NCBI GenBank assembly: GCA_017881265.1
Contig: JADGRA010000016.1
Span: forward strand, 1-64,000
Length of the DNA: 64,000 nt
Source: Myxococcaceae bacterium
GTDB lineage: Bacteria > Myxococcota > Myxococcia > Myxococcales > Myxococcaceae
Direction of reading: 5' to 3'
The number at the start of each line of letters is the position of its first letter. Position 1 is the stretch's first letter. The position numbers and the translations under genes are program-made. This document shows, piece by piece, positions 44,368 to 53,269 of the stretch. The notes below the pieces were generated by a model. That model saw only the letters and a list, made by a program, of their open reading frames with translations. It was not told the origin of the DNA and did no database searches.

Positions 44368-47300
44368 ATGATCTCCGCTCGGATTGGTCGTCCATTCGCT
44401 CGCCGCGCCCTTATGGCGGCTCTTCTGGTTTCAGCTTGCTCCAATGTGCACATCACCGGCCTGGCGGTGACCCCGGCGAGCCCAACCATCGCCAAGGGCA
44501 CGATGGTCCAGCTGACCGCGACGAAAACCTTCTCGGACAACACGGCCCAGGAGGCCACCGATGTCTCTTGGACCTCGTCTGATGGCTCGATTGCCACGGT
44601 CTCCGGTTCGGGCCTGGTGACCGGCGTGTCACCGGGAACGGTGACCGTGACGGCTTCGTCTTCAGGCGTCAGCGGCACCGTCACGGTGACGGTGACGGCG
44701 GCGTCGCTGACGTCCATCGCCGTCACTCCGGCAAATCCGTCCATCGCCGCCGGGACCACGAAGCAGTTCACTGCCACTGGCACCTATTCGGACCAGACGA
44801 GCCAGGACATCACGGCCCAGGTGACCTGGAGCTCGGCGACGCCCGCCGTGGCGACCATCGCGTCTCGCGGGCTTGCGACGGGCGTTGCGGTTGGGACGAG
44901 CTCCATCTCGGCAAGCCTTTCAGGGCAAACGGGCTCGACGCTGCTCACCGTGACGGCAGCCACCCTCAATTCCATCGCTGTCACGCCAGCGAGTCCGTCC
45001 ATCGCTGCTGGAACGACGAAGCAGTTCACTGCCATCGGAACGTATTCGGACAAGACGGCGCAGGACATCAGCAGCCTGGTCACGTGGAGCTCGGCCACAG
45101 CCTCTGTTGCGACCGTCTCGTCGCAAGGTCTTGCGACGGGTCTGTCGATTGGGACGAGTACCATCTCGGCAACTCTTTCAGGGCAAACGGGCTCGACGGT
45201 TCTCACGGTCACCGCCGCCGCGTTGACCGCCATCTCCGTCAGCCCGGCGAATCCCTCCATCGCCGCTGGCACCCCGAAGCAGTTCACTGCCACCGGCACC
45301 TACTCGGACAAGACGACCCAGGACATCACCAGCCAGGTCCTCTGGAGCTCAGGCACGACTACCGTGGCGACCATCTCTAACGCCACTGGGTCGCGAGGGC
45401 TCGCCACGGGTGCAGGAGTCGGTACCACCACCATCTCGGCGACGCTGTCCGGGCAAACTGGTACCACGACGCTCACCGTGACGGCTGCGACGTTGACCTC
45501 CATCGCGGTGACTCCGACAAATCCGTCCATTGCGTCCGGCACCCCGAAGCAGTTCACCGCCACCGGCACCTACTCGGACAAGACCACCCAGGACATCACC
45601 AACCAGGTCCTTTGGAGCTCCGGAACGACGTCCGTGGCGACCATCTCCAACGCCAACGGGTCGCGAGGGCTTGCCACGGGTGCAGGGGTCGGCGCCAGCA
45701 CCATCTCGGCGACGCTGTCGGGCCAAACCGGCTCGACGGTGCTCAGCGTCACGGCGGCGACATTGACCTCCATTGCCATCACGCCGACGAACCCGTCGAT
45801 TGCTGCGGGAACTTCGAAGCAATTCACGGCCACCGGCACCTTCTCGGACAAGACGACGCAGAACATCACCGGCCAAGCGACCTGGACCTCGGGCACGACT
45901 TCCGTGGCGACCGTCTCGAATGCCAGTGGATCCCAAGGACTTGCCACCGGTGCGGCAGTCGGTACCAGCACTATTTCGGCGGCGCTGTCAGGCCAAACGG
46001 GTTCGACGGTGCTCACCGTCACGGCGGCAACGTTGACCTCCATTGCCGTCACCCCGGTGAATCCCACCATCGCGGCAGGCACCCCCAAGCAGTTCATCGC
46101 GACCGGCACGTATTCGGACAACACGACCCAGGACGTCACGGCCCAGGTGACCTGGAGTTCAGCGATGCCCTCCGTGGCGACCATCTCCAATGCCAGTGGG
46201 TCCCAAGGGCTTGCCACGAGTGCAGCCGCCGGCTCGACGACCATCTCTGCGACACTCTCCGGTTTCAGCGACTCGACGGTGCTGACCGTGACAGCGGCGA
46301 CGCTGTCCTCGATTGCGATTAGCCCACCCACCCAGTCACTGCCTGCCGGACTGAATCAAACGTACATCGCCACCGGGACCTACACAGACAAGACGACCCA
46401 GGACATTACCCAACAGGTGACCTGGGCCTCTTCAAACACTTCCGTGGCGACCATCTCCAACGCCGTCGGTTCGCAGGGGCTGGCCAACGCCATCACGCCA
46501 GGGACAACGAACATCACCGCCTCGCTCAACGGCGTGGTGAGCAGCGCCTCGGTCTTGCAGGTGACGAATGCTACCTTGCAGAGCATCGCCATCACCCCGA
46601 CGACGCCGCAACTCCCGCTCGCCACGACGCTGCAGCTCACGGCCACCGGCACCTACTCAGATTTCTCCACTCACGACGTCACCCGGCTCGCCACGTGGGG
46701 AACGACAGCTCCGCTGGTGGTGTCGGTTTCGAACGCAGCTGGGTCCCAGGGATTGGCGTCGGCGCTCGCCCAGGGTAGCGCGACCGTCACTGCCAGCCTG
46801 GCCGGCGTCAACGGAAGCACGACGCTGACGGTCACTCCAGCGGCGCTCGTGTCGATTGCGGTGACGCCGACGAACCCAGCGATTGCCAAAGGGACCACCA
46901 AGCAATTCGTGGCCACGGGGACCTACACAGACAACTCCACGCAGGACATCACCAGCGCCGTGACCTGGGCATCCTCCGCGACCTCCGTGGCGACCATCTC
47001 CAACGCGAGTGGCTCCCAGGGCCTCGCCTCGAGCTTGGCTGTCGGGAGCAGCACCATCTCCGCATCGCTCTCCGGGCAGACGGGGACGTCGGTACTCACC
47101 GTCACGCCAGCCACGCTGGTCACGCTCGCGGTGACCCCGGCGGGAACCACCATCGCGAAGGGCACCACCGAGCAGTTTACCGCCACCGGAACTTACACCG
47201 ACAACTCGACGCAGGACCTCACTGCGACAGTGACCTGGTCGGCTGCAGATTTGTCCGTCGCTTCGGTCTCCAATGCCACTGGGACCAGTGGCCTCGCCAC

Positions 47301-49527
47301 CGGGCTAGGGGTCGGGACCACCAGCGTCATCGCCACACTGGGAAGTGTGACTGCCTTCACTGCTTTCACAGTCTCCCCTGCCACCCTGGTCTCGATTTCC
47401 GTCACCTCCTTGAATGCGGCGATTGCCAAGGGGACGTCGGAGTCGTTCACCGCCACCGGCGTCTACACGGATAATTCGACCCAAGACCTGACCACCGCAG
47501 CGAGCTGGGCCAGTTCGGACAACACGAAAGTCACCGTGTCGAACGCGTCCGGGTCGAAAGGGCTCGCCCAGGCTGTGGACATCGGGTCGGCAACGATTTC
47601 GGCAACATTCCAGGGGAGGACCGGTTCGGCTGTGCTTTCCGTGACGGCGGCGACGCTGGTGTCGATTGCCGTGACACCCCCCAGTCCGAACATTCCGACG
47701 CAGCTCAGCCTCGCATTCGTGGCAGTGGGGACTTACACCGACAACTCGACGCAAGACCTGACGACGCAGGTGACGTGGACTTCTTCCGCGCCCACGGTCG
47801 CGACCGTCTCGAACGCTGTGGGCTCTCAGGGCTCGGCGACCACTCTGGCAGTCGGTACCACCACCATCACCGCGACCCGCGGGCCGGTGAGCGGGTCTGC
47901 AAGCCTCACGGTGAACAACGCCACGTTGGTTCAAGTCACCGTGGAGCCTGCAAACGCGACGATTGCGAAGGGCACGAACCAACAGTTCACGGCGTTCGGG
48001 TTCTATTCGAACAGCGCGAAGTTCGACCTGTCGCAGTTCGCGACCTGGGCGTCCTCCAGCATCGGTGTGGCGGCGGTGTCCAACGCTGCCGGCTCTCAGG
48101 GTCTGGCCAATGGGATGGGCGTAGGAAGCTCCACCATCTCGGCGACCTTCACCGGGGTCGTCGGCCAAACGACACTCAACGTGAGCGCCGCCACACTTGT
48201 GTCCATCTCCACTCAGCCGGTCAACCCATCCGTGCCCAACGGCAGCCCACAGCAGTTTCAGGCCATTGGAACCTACACCGACCACTCGACCCAGGACATC
48301 ACCACCGCGGTCGCCTGGAACTCGACGAACACCGCGGTCGCGAGTATTGGCGCCAGCACCGGTCTGGCGCAGACCCTGTCGCTCGGTGTCACTTCCATCA
48401 CGGCAGCGCAGGGTCTGGTAACAAGTCCTGCGACGACGCTGACTGTGACCAACGCGGTTCTGAAGAGCATCGACGTCGAGCCTGCCAGCCCTTCAATCGC
48501 CGCGGGCACCACGCAGCAGTTCACCGCGACCGGCATCTACACCGACGCCACGACAAAGGATTTGACGACGCAAGTCAGCTGGACTTCCTTCAATACTGGC
48601 GTGGTCTCCATCTCCAATGCCACCGGCAGCGCTGGCCTCGCGACCAGCGTGATTCCCGGCGGCGTGACCATCAGCGCGACCGCGAATGGAATCACCGGTT
48701 CCACGCCACTAACTGTCACCGCGGCAGCCCTGCTGTCGATTGCCGTGACGCCGCCCGCACCCTCCATTGCCAAGGGCACCAGCAAGCAGTTCGCCGCCAC
48801 GGGGACCTATACGGATGGGTCGCAGACGGACCTCACGACGCAGGTGTTGTGGTCTTCCGACGCCCCTGCAGCGACGGTGTCCAACCTGTCCGGGTCACAG
48901 GGTCTCGCCACTGGCGCAAACGTGGGAACTGCCACCATCTCCGCCGCGCTGTCCGGCAAGACTGGGATGACGACCCTGACGGTCACTGCCGCGCTCCTGG
49001 TCTCCGTTGCTGTGACGCCGCCAAGTTCCAGCATCGCGCGCGGCACGACCCTACAATTCACGGCAACGGGGACCTACACCGATGCCACGACGCAGGACCT
49101 CACGACGCAAGTGACATGGTCCTCGTCGGCCGCGGGTGTGGCCTCCATTTCCAACGGCGGTTCCACGGGTTTGGCCACTGGACTGACCGTTGGCACCACC
49201 ACTATTGCGGCGACGTCGGGCACCATCAGTGGGTCCACGATGCTGACGGTCACCAGTGCCACGCTGGTTTCCATCGCGGTCACGCCAATGAATCCGACAA
49301 TTCCGGTGCACAGCACCCTGCAGTTCACGGCGACCGGTACTTACACTGACAACAGCACGCAGGACCTGACCAGTCAGGTAACTTGGACGTCAACGAACCC
49401 AAGCAAGCTTTCCATTTCGGATGCGGCGGGCTCGCAGGGCCTTGCCACGGGCCTTGCCTCCGCAATGGTGACAATCAACGCAGCCTCCGGTTCCGTGTCC
49501 GGAAGCACGACCGCGACGGTGCCCTGA
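44368..49527 (+). CDS. Giant lipoprotein of 19 tandem BIG2 domains
   Basis: A 1719-residue surface lipoprotein. The signal peptide ends with lipobox VSAC, lipidated Cys24; all the rest is 19 consecutive bacterial Ig-like (BIG2) repeats of about 86-90 residues. Each repeat has '(S/A)IAVTP...PSIA(A/K)GT', 'QFTATGTYSD', 'T(T/S)QD(I/L)T', 'V(A/T)TISN' and 'GLATG'-type blocks. BIG2 domains occur in intimin/invasin-like adhesins and cell-surface proteins. No catalytic or C-terminal anchor domain is evident; the protein simply ends after the last repeat. Start ATG at 44368 with GGAAAGG five bases upstream. Confidence 0.9.
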   Translation: MISARIGRPFARRALMAALLVSACSNVHITGLAVTPASPTIAKGTMVQLTATKTFSDNTAQEATDVSWTSSDGSIATVSGSGLVTGVSPGTVTVTASSSGVSGTVTVTVTAASLTSIAVTPANPSIAAGTTKQFTATGTYSDQTSQDITAQVTWSSATPAVATIASRGLATGVAVGTSSISASLSGQTGSTLLTVTAATLNSIAVTPASPSIAAGTTKQFTAIGTYSDKTAQDISSLVTWSSATASVATVSSQGLATGLSIGTSTISATLSGQTGSTVLTVTAAALTAISVSPANPSIAAGTPKQFTATGTYSDKTTQDITSQVLWSSGTTTVATISNATGSRGLATGAGVGTTTISATLSGQTGTTTLTVTAATLTSIAVTPTNPSIASGTPKQFTATGTYSDKTTQDITNQVLWSSGTTSVATISNANGSRGLATGAGVGASTISATLSGQTGSTVLSVTAATLTSIAITPTNPSIAAGTSKQFTATGTFSDKTTQNITGQATWTSGTTSVATVSNASGSQGLATGAAVGTSTISAALSGQTGSTVLTVTAATLTSIAVTPVNPTIAAGTPKQFIATGTYSDNTTQDVTAQVTWSSAMPSVATISNASGSQGLATSAAAGSTTISATLSGFSDSTVLTVTAATLSSIAISPPTQSLPAGLNQTYIATGTYTDKTTQDITQQVTWASSNTSVATISNAVGSQGLANAITPGTTNITASLNGVVSSASVLQVTNATLQSIAITPTTPQLPLATTLQLTATGTYSDFSTHDVTRLATWGTTAPLVVSVSNAAGSQGLASALAQGSATVTASLAGVNGSTTLTVTPAALVSIAVTPTNPAIAKGTTKQFVATGTYTDNSTQDITSAVTWASSATSVATISNASGSQGLASSLAVGSSTISASLSGQTGTSVLTVTPATLVTLAVTPAGTTIAKGTTEQFTATGTYTDNSTQDLTATVTWSAADLSVASVSNATGTSGLATGLGVGTTSVIATLGSVTAFTAFTVSPATLVSISVTSLNAAIAKGTSESFTATGVYTDNSTQDLTTAASWASSDNTKVTVSNASGSKGLAQAVDIGSATISATFQGRTGSAVLSVTAATLVSIAVTPPSPNIPTQLSLAFVAVGTYTDNSTQDLTTQVTWTSSAPTVATVSNAVGSQGSATTLAVGTTTITATRGPVSGSASLTVNNATLVQVTVEPANATIAKGTNQQFTAFGFYSNSAKFDLSQFATWASSSIGVAAVSNAAGSQGLANGMGVGSSTISATFTGVVGQTTLNVSAATLVSISTQPVNPSVPNGSPQQFQAIGTYTDHSTQDITTAVAWNSTNTAVASIGASTGLAQTLSLGVTSITAAQGLVTSPATTLTVTNAVLKSIDVEPASPSIAAGTTQQFTATGIYTDATTKDLTTQVSWTSFNTGVVSISNATGSAGLATSVIPGGVTISATANGITGSTPLTVTAAALLSIAVTPPAPSIAKGTSKQFAATGTYTDGSQTDLTTQVLWSSDAPAATVSNLSGSQGLATGANVGTATISAALSGKTGMTTLTVTAALLVSVAVTPPSSSIARGTTLQFTATGTYTDATTQDLTTQVTWSSSAAGVASISNGGSTGLATGLTVGTTTIAATSGTISGSTMLTVTSATLVSIAVTPMNPTIPVHSTLQFTATGTYTDNSTQDLTSQVTWTSTNPSKLSISDAAGSQGLATGLASAMVTINAASGSVSGSTTATVP
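44455..49524 (+). repeat. Tandem protein-coding repeats, about 264-270 bp unit
   Basis: The 19 units are near 270 bp. Units 4, 5 and 6 are very close at DNA level (for example, ACCCCGAAGCAGTTCAC at 45271 and again at 45541, 270 bp apart), while others differ more. This pattern indicates tandem duplication or gene conversion rather than ancient divergence for the central units. Confidence 0.85.
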
Positions 49528-49592
49528 CCGGTGCGGCACTCCAGTCTGGCGGTGGCGGCAGGTTGTCCCCTGCATGGCTAGACGAGCGCTCG

Positions 49593-49609
49593 TTCACCCG
49601 CGGGGTGAA
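49593..49609 (+). terminator. Hairpin after the BIG2 gene
   Basis: TTCACCC, loop GCG, GGGTGAA, a perfect 7-bp stem followed by a pyrimidine-rich run (ATCTGCTTCTCT). Located 66 bp after the BIG2 stop and 48 bp before the next gene. Preceded by the palindrome ACGAGCGCTCGT. Likely terminator, not certain. Confidence 0.5.
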
Positions 49610-49656
49610 TCTGCTTCTCTCCCCCCCGGAGGCGTGCTCCGGCGGTTGGAGGAGTC

Positions 49657-50316
49657 ATGAAGAAGCAATACCGCGCGCTGTACGCTGCCTCCGCGAGGAC
49701 AGCGGCGCTGGTGGAAGTACCGGAACTCCTCTTCCTCGTCATCGACGGGCAAATTGAGGAAGGCAGCACTCCGGGAACATCGGCTGCTTTTCAATTGGCT
49801 GTCGAGACCCTCTATGGAGCTGCATACACGCTGAAGTTCATGTCGAAGCTGCGGAAAGCGAAGGCCATCGACTATCCGGTGATGCCTCTCGAGGCCATCT
49901 GGTGGGTGGAGGATGGGAAGTTCGAGTTGAGCAAACCCGACCGTTGGCGCTGGCGGGCGATGATTCTGCAGCCTGGTCACATCACTGCCGAGATGCTGGC
50001 CGAAGCGACTGCCAAGCTCCGCACCAAGAAGCCAGCCCTCGCCTTGGATGCGTTGCGCCTCGTGAAGGATCAGGAGGGCCTGTGTGTTCAGATGCTGCAC
50101 GTCGGCTCCTACGCCACCGAACCGGTCACCGTCGCTCGGATGGCCGCGTTCGCTGCCGAGCAAGGGCTCCGCGAACGGCATGAACTGGACCACCGGGACG
50201 GGCAACGCCTTGTCCATGACCACCACGAAATCTACTTGAGTGACCCGGGTCGCACCGCTGCCGGGAAGCTTAAGACCATTCTGCGGCGACCGGTCATCCG
50301 GGCCGGAACGGCGTGA
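49657..50316 (+). CDS. GyrI-like small-molecule-binding domain protein
   Basis: A 219-residue protein of the GyrI-like family. It has 'EVPELLFLVIDGQ' near the N-terminus, 'MPLEAIWWVEDG' in the middle, and 'EGLCVQMLHVGSYATEP' and 'HHEIYLSDPGRTA' near the end, all landmarks of GyrI-like SRPBCC-adjacent proteins that may bind small hydrophobic molecules. There is no DNA-binding domain. The ATG at 49657 has a clear GGAGG. Stands alone in this position, no operon partner visible. Confidence 0.82.
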   Translation: MKKQYRALYAASARTAALVEVPELLFLVIDGQIEEGSTPGTSAAFQLAVETLYGAAYTLKFMSKLRKAKAIDYPVMPLEAIWWVEDGKFELSKPDRWRWRAMILQPGHITAEMLAEATAKLRTKKPALALDALRLVKDQEGLCVQMLHVGSYATEPVTVARMAAFAAEQGLRERHELDHRDGQRLVHDHHEIYLSDPGRTAAGKLKTILRRPVIRAGTA

Positions 50317-50325
50317 CTAGGCAAC

Positions 50326-50607
50326 TCACCGAGGGGGAATCCGCTCCTGACGCGAGGTCCAGCGTGCCCGCGCTCGCTCGCGCTCATGCTCTCGTGTCCT
50401 CACGGAAGTCCGAGCATGGAGTGTCGAAAGTAGAGTTTCCGTGCTCGAGGCGATCTCGGTGATCGCTCTCTCGAACGCCGATGCGTCTGCGACGGAGGGC
50501 CGGGAAAGTCCGCTTACCTTCCGCACGAACTGCGTGGCGGCGGCACGAATCTCATCCCGCGTCGTGGGTGGCTCGAAATTGTAGAGCACGCGGATGCTGC
50601 GGCACAT
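50326..50607 (-). CDS. DUF2277 family protein
   Basis: A 93-residue protein beginning 'MCRSIRVLYNFEPP', the typical start of DUF2277, with 'EIRAAATQFVRKVSG' and a basic charged tail. Function unknown. Start ATG at 50607 with GAGGAGAG upstream. It lies 99 bp downstream of the hydratase genes on the same strand and may belong to the transcript. Convergent with the GyrI-like gene. Confidence 0.85.
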   Translation of the reverse strand: MCRSIRVLYNFEPPTTRDEIRAAATQFVRKVSGLSRPSVADASAFERAITEIASSTETLLSTLHARTSVRTREHERERARARWTSRQERIPPR

Positions 50608-50706
50608 GGGCTCTCTCCTCAAGACAATGGGGAAGCTGAGTCTGGCTGAGGCCGGACTCCAGCGCAAAGCCGGGAAGGAGAGCCCGTCCATCCAACCGTT
50701 GCGCGG

Positions 50707-51339
50707 TCAACGCGACGCGCAGACGGCAACGCCGACCATCGCATCGCGACCGACGAGGGCTCCAAGCTGCTGCTCTTGCCACTCGTCTGTACCGACTGGG
50801 CGCATCGGCAAGACGAGGTAGCGCATGTCCGCAGTCGAGTCATGGACGCGGACCGTCGTGTCCTGCGGGAGTTCGAGACCAAACTCGCGGAGAACGGCGC
50901 GGGGCTCCCGCACCATCCGGCTTCGGTAGTTGCGGCTCTTGTACCAGTCGGGCGGTAAACCGAGGAGCCAGCGGGGGTAACAGGAACAGAGGGTGCAAAC
51001 GATGACGTTGTGCACGTCGGGGGTATTCTCCACCACGACCAGCTTGTAGGGGCCCCGCTCGAGGCCCATGGTCTCGACTGCCGCGTTGCCGTCGGCCATG
51101 AGAAGGCGGTGAAACACCGGGTCCGACCACGCTCTGGCCACCACCGCGGCCCCACGGGCGGGGGTGCGACTGTCCATGTCCTCGACCTGCCGCCGAACTT
51201 GGTCCGCAGTGAGGACACCCTTTTCAATAAGGAGCTCCCGGACAGCGACTTCCATGCGCTGGAAGTATGTGAGAGGCGTACCCTCGTCCGCTCGCGTCGG
51301 GTGCTGGTGGGCGTCAGCTTCGCCGTGGTGTCCCGTCAT
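50707..51339 (-). CDS. Nitrile hydratase alpha / thiocyanate hydrolase gamma-type subunit
   Basis: A 210-residue metal-binding subunit. The motif 'VCTLCSC' (Cys115, Cys118, Cys120) coordinates the catalytic metal; Thr in the second position marks the cobalt type, as in Co-nitrile hydratases and thiocyanate hydrolase. 'MEVAVRELLIEKGVLT' and 'CYPRWLLGLPPDWYKS' are family landmarks. The reaction would be hydration of a nitrile or hydrolysis of thiocyanate; not decidable. The ATG at 51339 overlaps the previous gene by 26 bp. No activator gene (P47K or P14K-like) is seen nearby. Confidence 0.9.
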   Translation of the reverse strand: MTGHHGEADAHQHPTRADEGTPLTYFQRMEVAVRELLIEKGVLTADQVRRQVEDMDSRTPARGAAVVARAWSDPVFHRLLMADGNAAVETMGLERGPYKLVVVENTPDVHNVIVCTLCSCYPRWLLGLPPDWYKSRNYRSRMVREPRAVLREFGLELPQDTTVRVHDSTADMRYLVLPMRPVGTDEWQEQQLGALVGRDAMVGVAVCASR

Positions 51340-51646
51340 TGTTCACCCCTGTCGGCTGCAACCAGTGCTGGAAGATTTCGACGTCTACGGTGTCAGAGGG
51401 GCCCCCTTCGTAGTCGGCCCAAAGGTCTGCTTGCCGAAAGCGCACCCGGTACAGCGGCTGCGCCGGGAGCCCCGAACGGCCGTAAGCCATCTCCTCGGGA
51501 TTGGGGTAGGTGCCGCACAGCCGTTCGATGACTCCCTCGCAGCCGCGGACATAGGCGGGTGTTCGCACGTGGCCCGGAGGATGAGCGGCGCGGACCGCGA
51601 CGTGCTCGCCGGGCTCGAAGCGAACAGGCTCGGTCTGCTCGCTCAA
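51314..51646 (-). CDS. Nitrile hydratase beta C-terminal half, separate subunit
   Basis: A 110-residue protein equal to the C-terminal domain of nitrile hydratase beta. 'PGEHVAVRAAHPPGHVR' and 'TPAYVRGCEGVIERL' with 'PLYRVRFRQADLW' are its landmarks. The TTG at 51646 overlaps the previous stop as TTGA, and AGGGG lies a few bases upstream, so it is a genuine separate start and not a frameshift. In thiocyanate hydrolase (scnBAC) and toyocamycin nitrile hydratase the beta subunit is likewise split. Confidence 0.8.
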   Translation of the reverse strand: MSEQTEPVRFEPGEHVAVRAAHPPGHVRTPAYVRGCEGVIERLCGTYPNPEEMAYGRSGLPAQPLYRVRFRQADLWADYEGGPSDTVDVEIFQHWLQPTGVNNDGTPRRS

Positions 51647-51975
51647 AGCTCGCCCCTGGCGACGCGGTGCTCCACGTCCGCCATCTTGCGGCCCAACTCG
51701 TCGACGGTGAGGACCCCATGCTGAAGCAGCGTGGCTGTGATGCTGTGCATCCAGCGCTCGTAGTAGCTCAGGCTGTCGTAGACGCCTGGCCCGAGCGCCT
51801 CGATGTTGCGTCGGAGCTCGTCCACCGTCATCTGGCGGTTGTCCTTGCGGGACAACAGCACCAGCAGCGCATCCACACGCTTCTCCCACAGCGCGTAATC
51901 ATGTTCCGTGCGCGCCACCGGGCCGGCGGGCTGACCACCCATGTCGTGGGGGGGAGGGGCAGGGTGCTCGGGCAT
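51643..51975 (-). CDS. Nitrile hydratase beta N-terminal half, separate subunit
   Basis: A 110-residue protein equal to the N-terminal domain of nitrile hydratase beta: 'HDMGGQPAGPV' near the start, 'ALWEKRVDALLVLL' (the Arg of the WExR segment faces the active site in known enzymes), 'SYYERWMHSITATLLQHGVL', then 'TVDELGRKMADVEHRVARGEL'. Start ATG at 51975; the stop is shared with the next gene (TTGA). Gene order N-half, C-half, alpha equals scnB-scnA-scnC. Confidence 0.82.
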   Translation of the reverse strand: MPEHPAPPPHDMGGQPAGPVARTEHDYALWEKRVDALLVLLSRKDNRQMTVDELRRNIEALGPGVYDSLSYYERWMHSITATLLQHGVLTVDELGRKMADVEHRVARGEL

Positions 51976-52049
51976 CGGATGCGCAGAGTCTACGTCCCGA
52001 AGTCGGCTCCGGAGAAGAGTGCTCGACACGTACGGGTTGGCCGCGGAGC

Positions 52050-52973
52050 TCAGGGCCGATAGGGCGCCGGGCCAGAGGTGACGATGGCCTGCATCCACGC
52101 CCAGAGGGCCGCCGCCTGGGTCGGTCCCAAGTCCGGGAAGGCCGGCATCATTAATCCCCGCGCGGTCGCATCCATCTCCCGGTATTTGGCGTGAAACCAC
52201 AGACTGTGCGGGTCACGATAGGTGTGCAGGGGCACCGGCTCCGCAAAGTCCCAACCGAAATGCGCGCCCACCTGCCGTACTCCGTGACAGAACTGGCACC
52301 GCTCTAAGAAAGTGCGATAGCCATTCGCCACCGCCGCGGAGCCGGACCCTTGAAACTGGCGACGGTACGCCTCGGATTGTGCCAGCTCAACTCCGGCCAG
52401 CCGGTCCACATGCTGCCAGGGCGAGAAGACGCGTGGCGTCACCTCGGGCACTTCCGGATGCCAAAGGGTCTGGACGACGAACTTGCCGCCCTGAAAGCGG
52501 ATGGGTCGCCAGTCCTCGGATTCCTCGCCCTTTCTGGAGATGTCTGGCAAGTCCCGGCTCCACACCCGCTCGCCTGGAGAGTCCACCCAAACCTCGAGGG
52601 CGATGAAGGGAGCGAGACGCTCCATGGCGGTGGTGTCTCGGAAGGGAAGCGGGACCACCATTCCGTTGTCAAAGTGCAGGAGTGCCAGGTCGACCATGCC
52701 CGGAACGGAGCCGGTGTGCAGCAACCACTGGAGCGTCACGCCGCGGTAGCGGTGGTGCACTCCGTACTGTGCGTCGAAGCGGTCGACCTCTACCCAGGGA
52801 GCTGTCGCCAGGTCGATGGTTCTCTGTTCGAGGCGCCCCGCGTCGGCCGCCGAGGAAGTGGGAGCACGTACCCACACCTCCACCGTGTTTCGTTGAGAGG
52901 TCGCAGGAGTGGCTGAGCTGGTCAGCAGCAGCAGGCCCCAGAGGAGCAGGCCACGCGTGGACCCCGGGCTCAT
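52050..52973 (-). CDS. Exported molybdopterin-oxidoreductase-like domain fused to cytochrome c
   Basis: A 307-residue exported protein. After a signal peptide (residues 1-26), residues 45-200 resemble the oxidoreductase molybdopterin-binding domain ('YRGVTLQWLLHTGS', 'VDLALLHFDNGMVVPLPF'); no Cys lies before residue 226, so the usual Mo-ligand Cys is missing. Residues 215-307 form a cytochrome c with heme motif CQFCH (Cys226, Cys229, His230) and probable axial Met in 'GLMMPAFPD'. A periplasmic electron carrier or sensor is likely. It lies upstream of the hydratase genes in the same direction, 74 bp away, possibly co-transcribed. Confidence 0.78.
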   Translation of the reverse strand: MSPGSTRGLLLWGLLLLTSSATPATSQRNTVEVWVRAPTSSAADAGRLEQRTIDLATAPWVEVDRFDAQYGVHHRYRGVTLQWLLHTGSVPGMVDLALLHFDNGMVVPLPFRDTTAMERLAPFIALEVWVDSPGERVWSRDLPDISRKGEESEDWRPIRFQGGKFVVQTLWHPEVPEVTPRVFSPWQHVDRLAGVELAQSEAYRRQFQGSGSAAVANGYRTFLERCQFCHGVRQVGAHFGWDFAEPVPLHTYRDPHSLWFHAKYREMDATARGLMMPAFPDLGPTQAAALWAWMQAIVTSGPAPYRP

Positions 52974-53269
52974 GACTTGGAAATCAAGCACGCCTCGTGC
53001 CATCCAGCCGCAGCCATCTGCAGAGGGGCGGCCCTCCCGGAGTGCCCTCAACGCCCTCGCGAAATGGGGGGCCGGAGTGGAACTACGCATTCCAGCAGGA
53101 CTGGCTGGAACCTGCTGAGCGCCTCCTGACGCCCTCGGTCCAACGTGCGCAAACGCAAGAAGTGGCGTCGCTGGCGACATCGACGCAGGCCTTTCGCCAC
53201 CTCGCCCCGGCTTCTTGCGCCAGCGGGGGCATACCTCTTGCTCAGAGTGACAGCAGCAGGAGGTGCCCG
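52974..53269. other. Divergent intergenic region, 296 bp
   Basis: Between the cytochrome gene (minus) and the flavodoxin fusion gene (plus), so it should contain both promoters. A short inverted repeat (CAGCAGG...CCTGCTG, near 53093-53117) is present. GGAGG sits six bases before the ATG at 53270. No gene seen. Confidence 0.4.

Noticed and set aside
44784-49061. Series of minus-strand open frames of about 85-90 residues in the BIG2 gene
   Set aside because: They recur because the plus-strand gene is repetitive; each is the antisense of one repeat.
44455-49524. Regular repeats as a possible CRISPR array
   Set aside because: Units are about 270 bp and coding throughout, with no short repeats or spacers and no cas genes.
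51314-51975. Frameshift within a single nitrile hydratase beta gene
   Set aside because: The TTGA overlap, a nearby purine-rich site and known split relatives make two genes more likely; kept as a refutation test.
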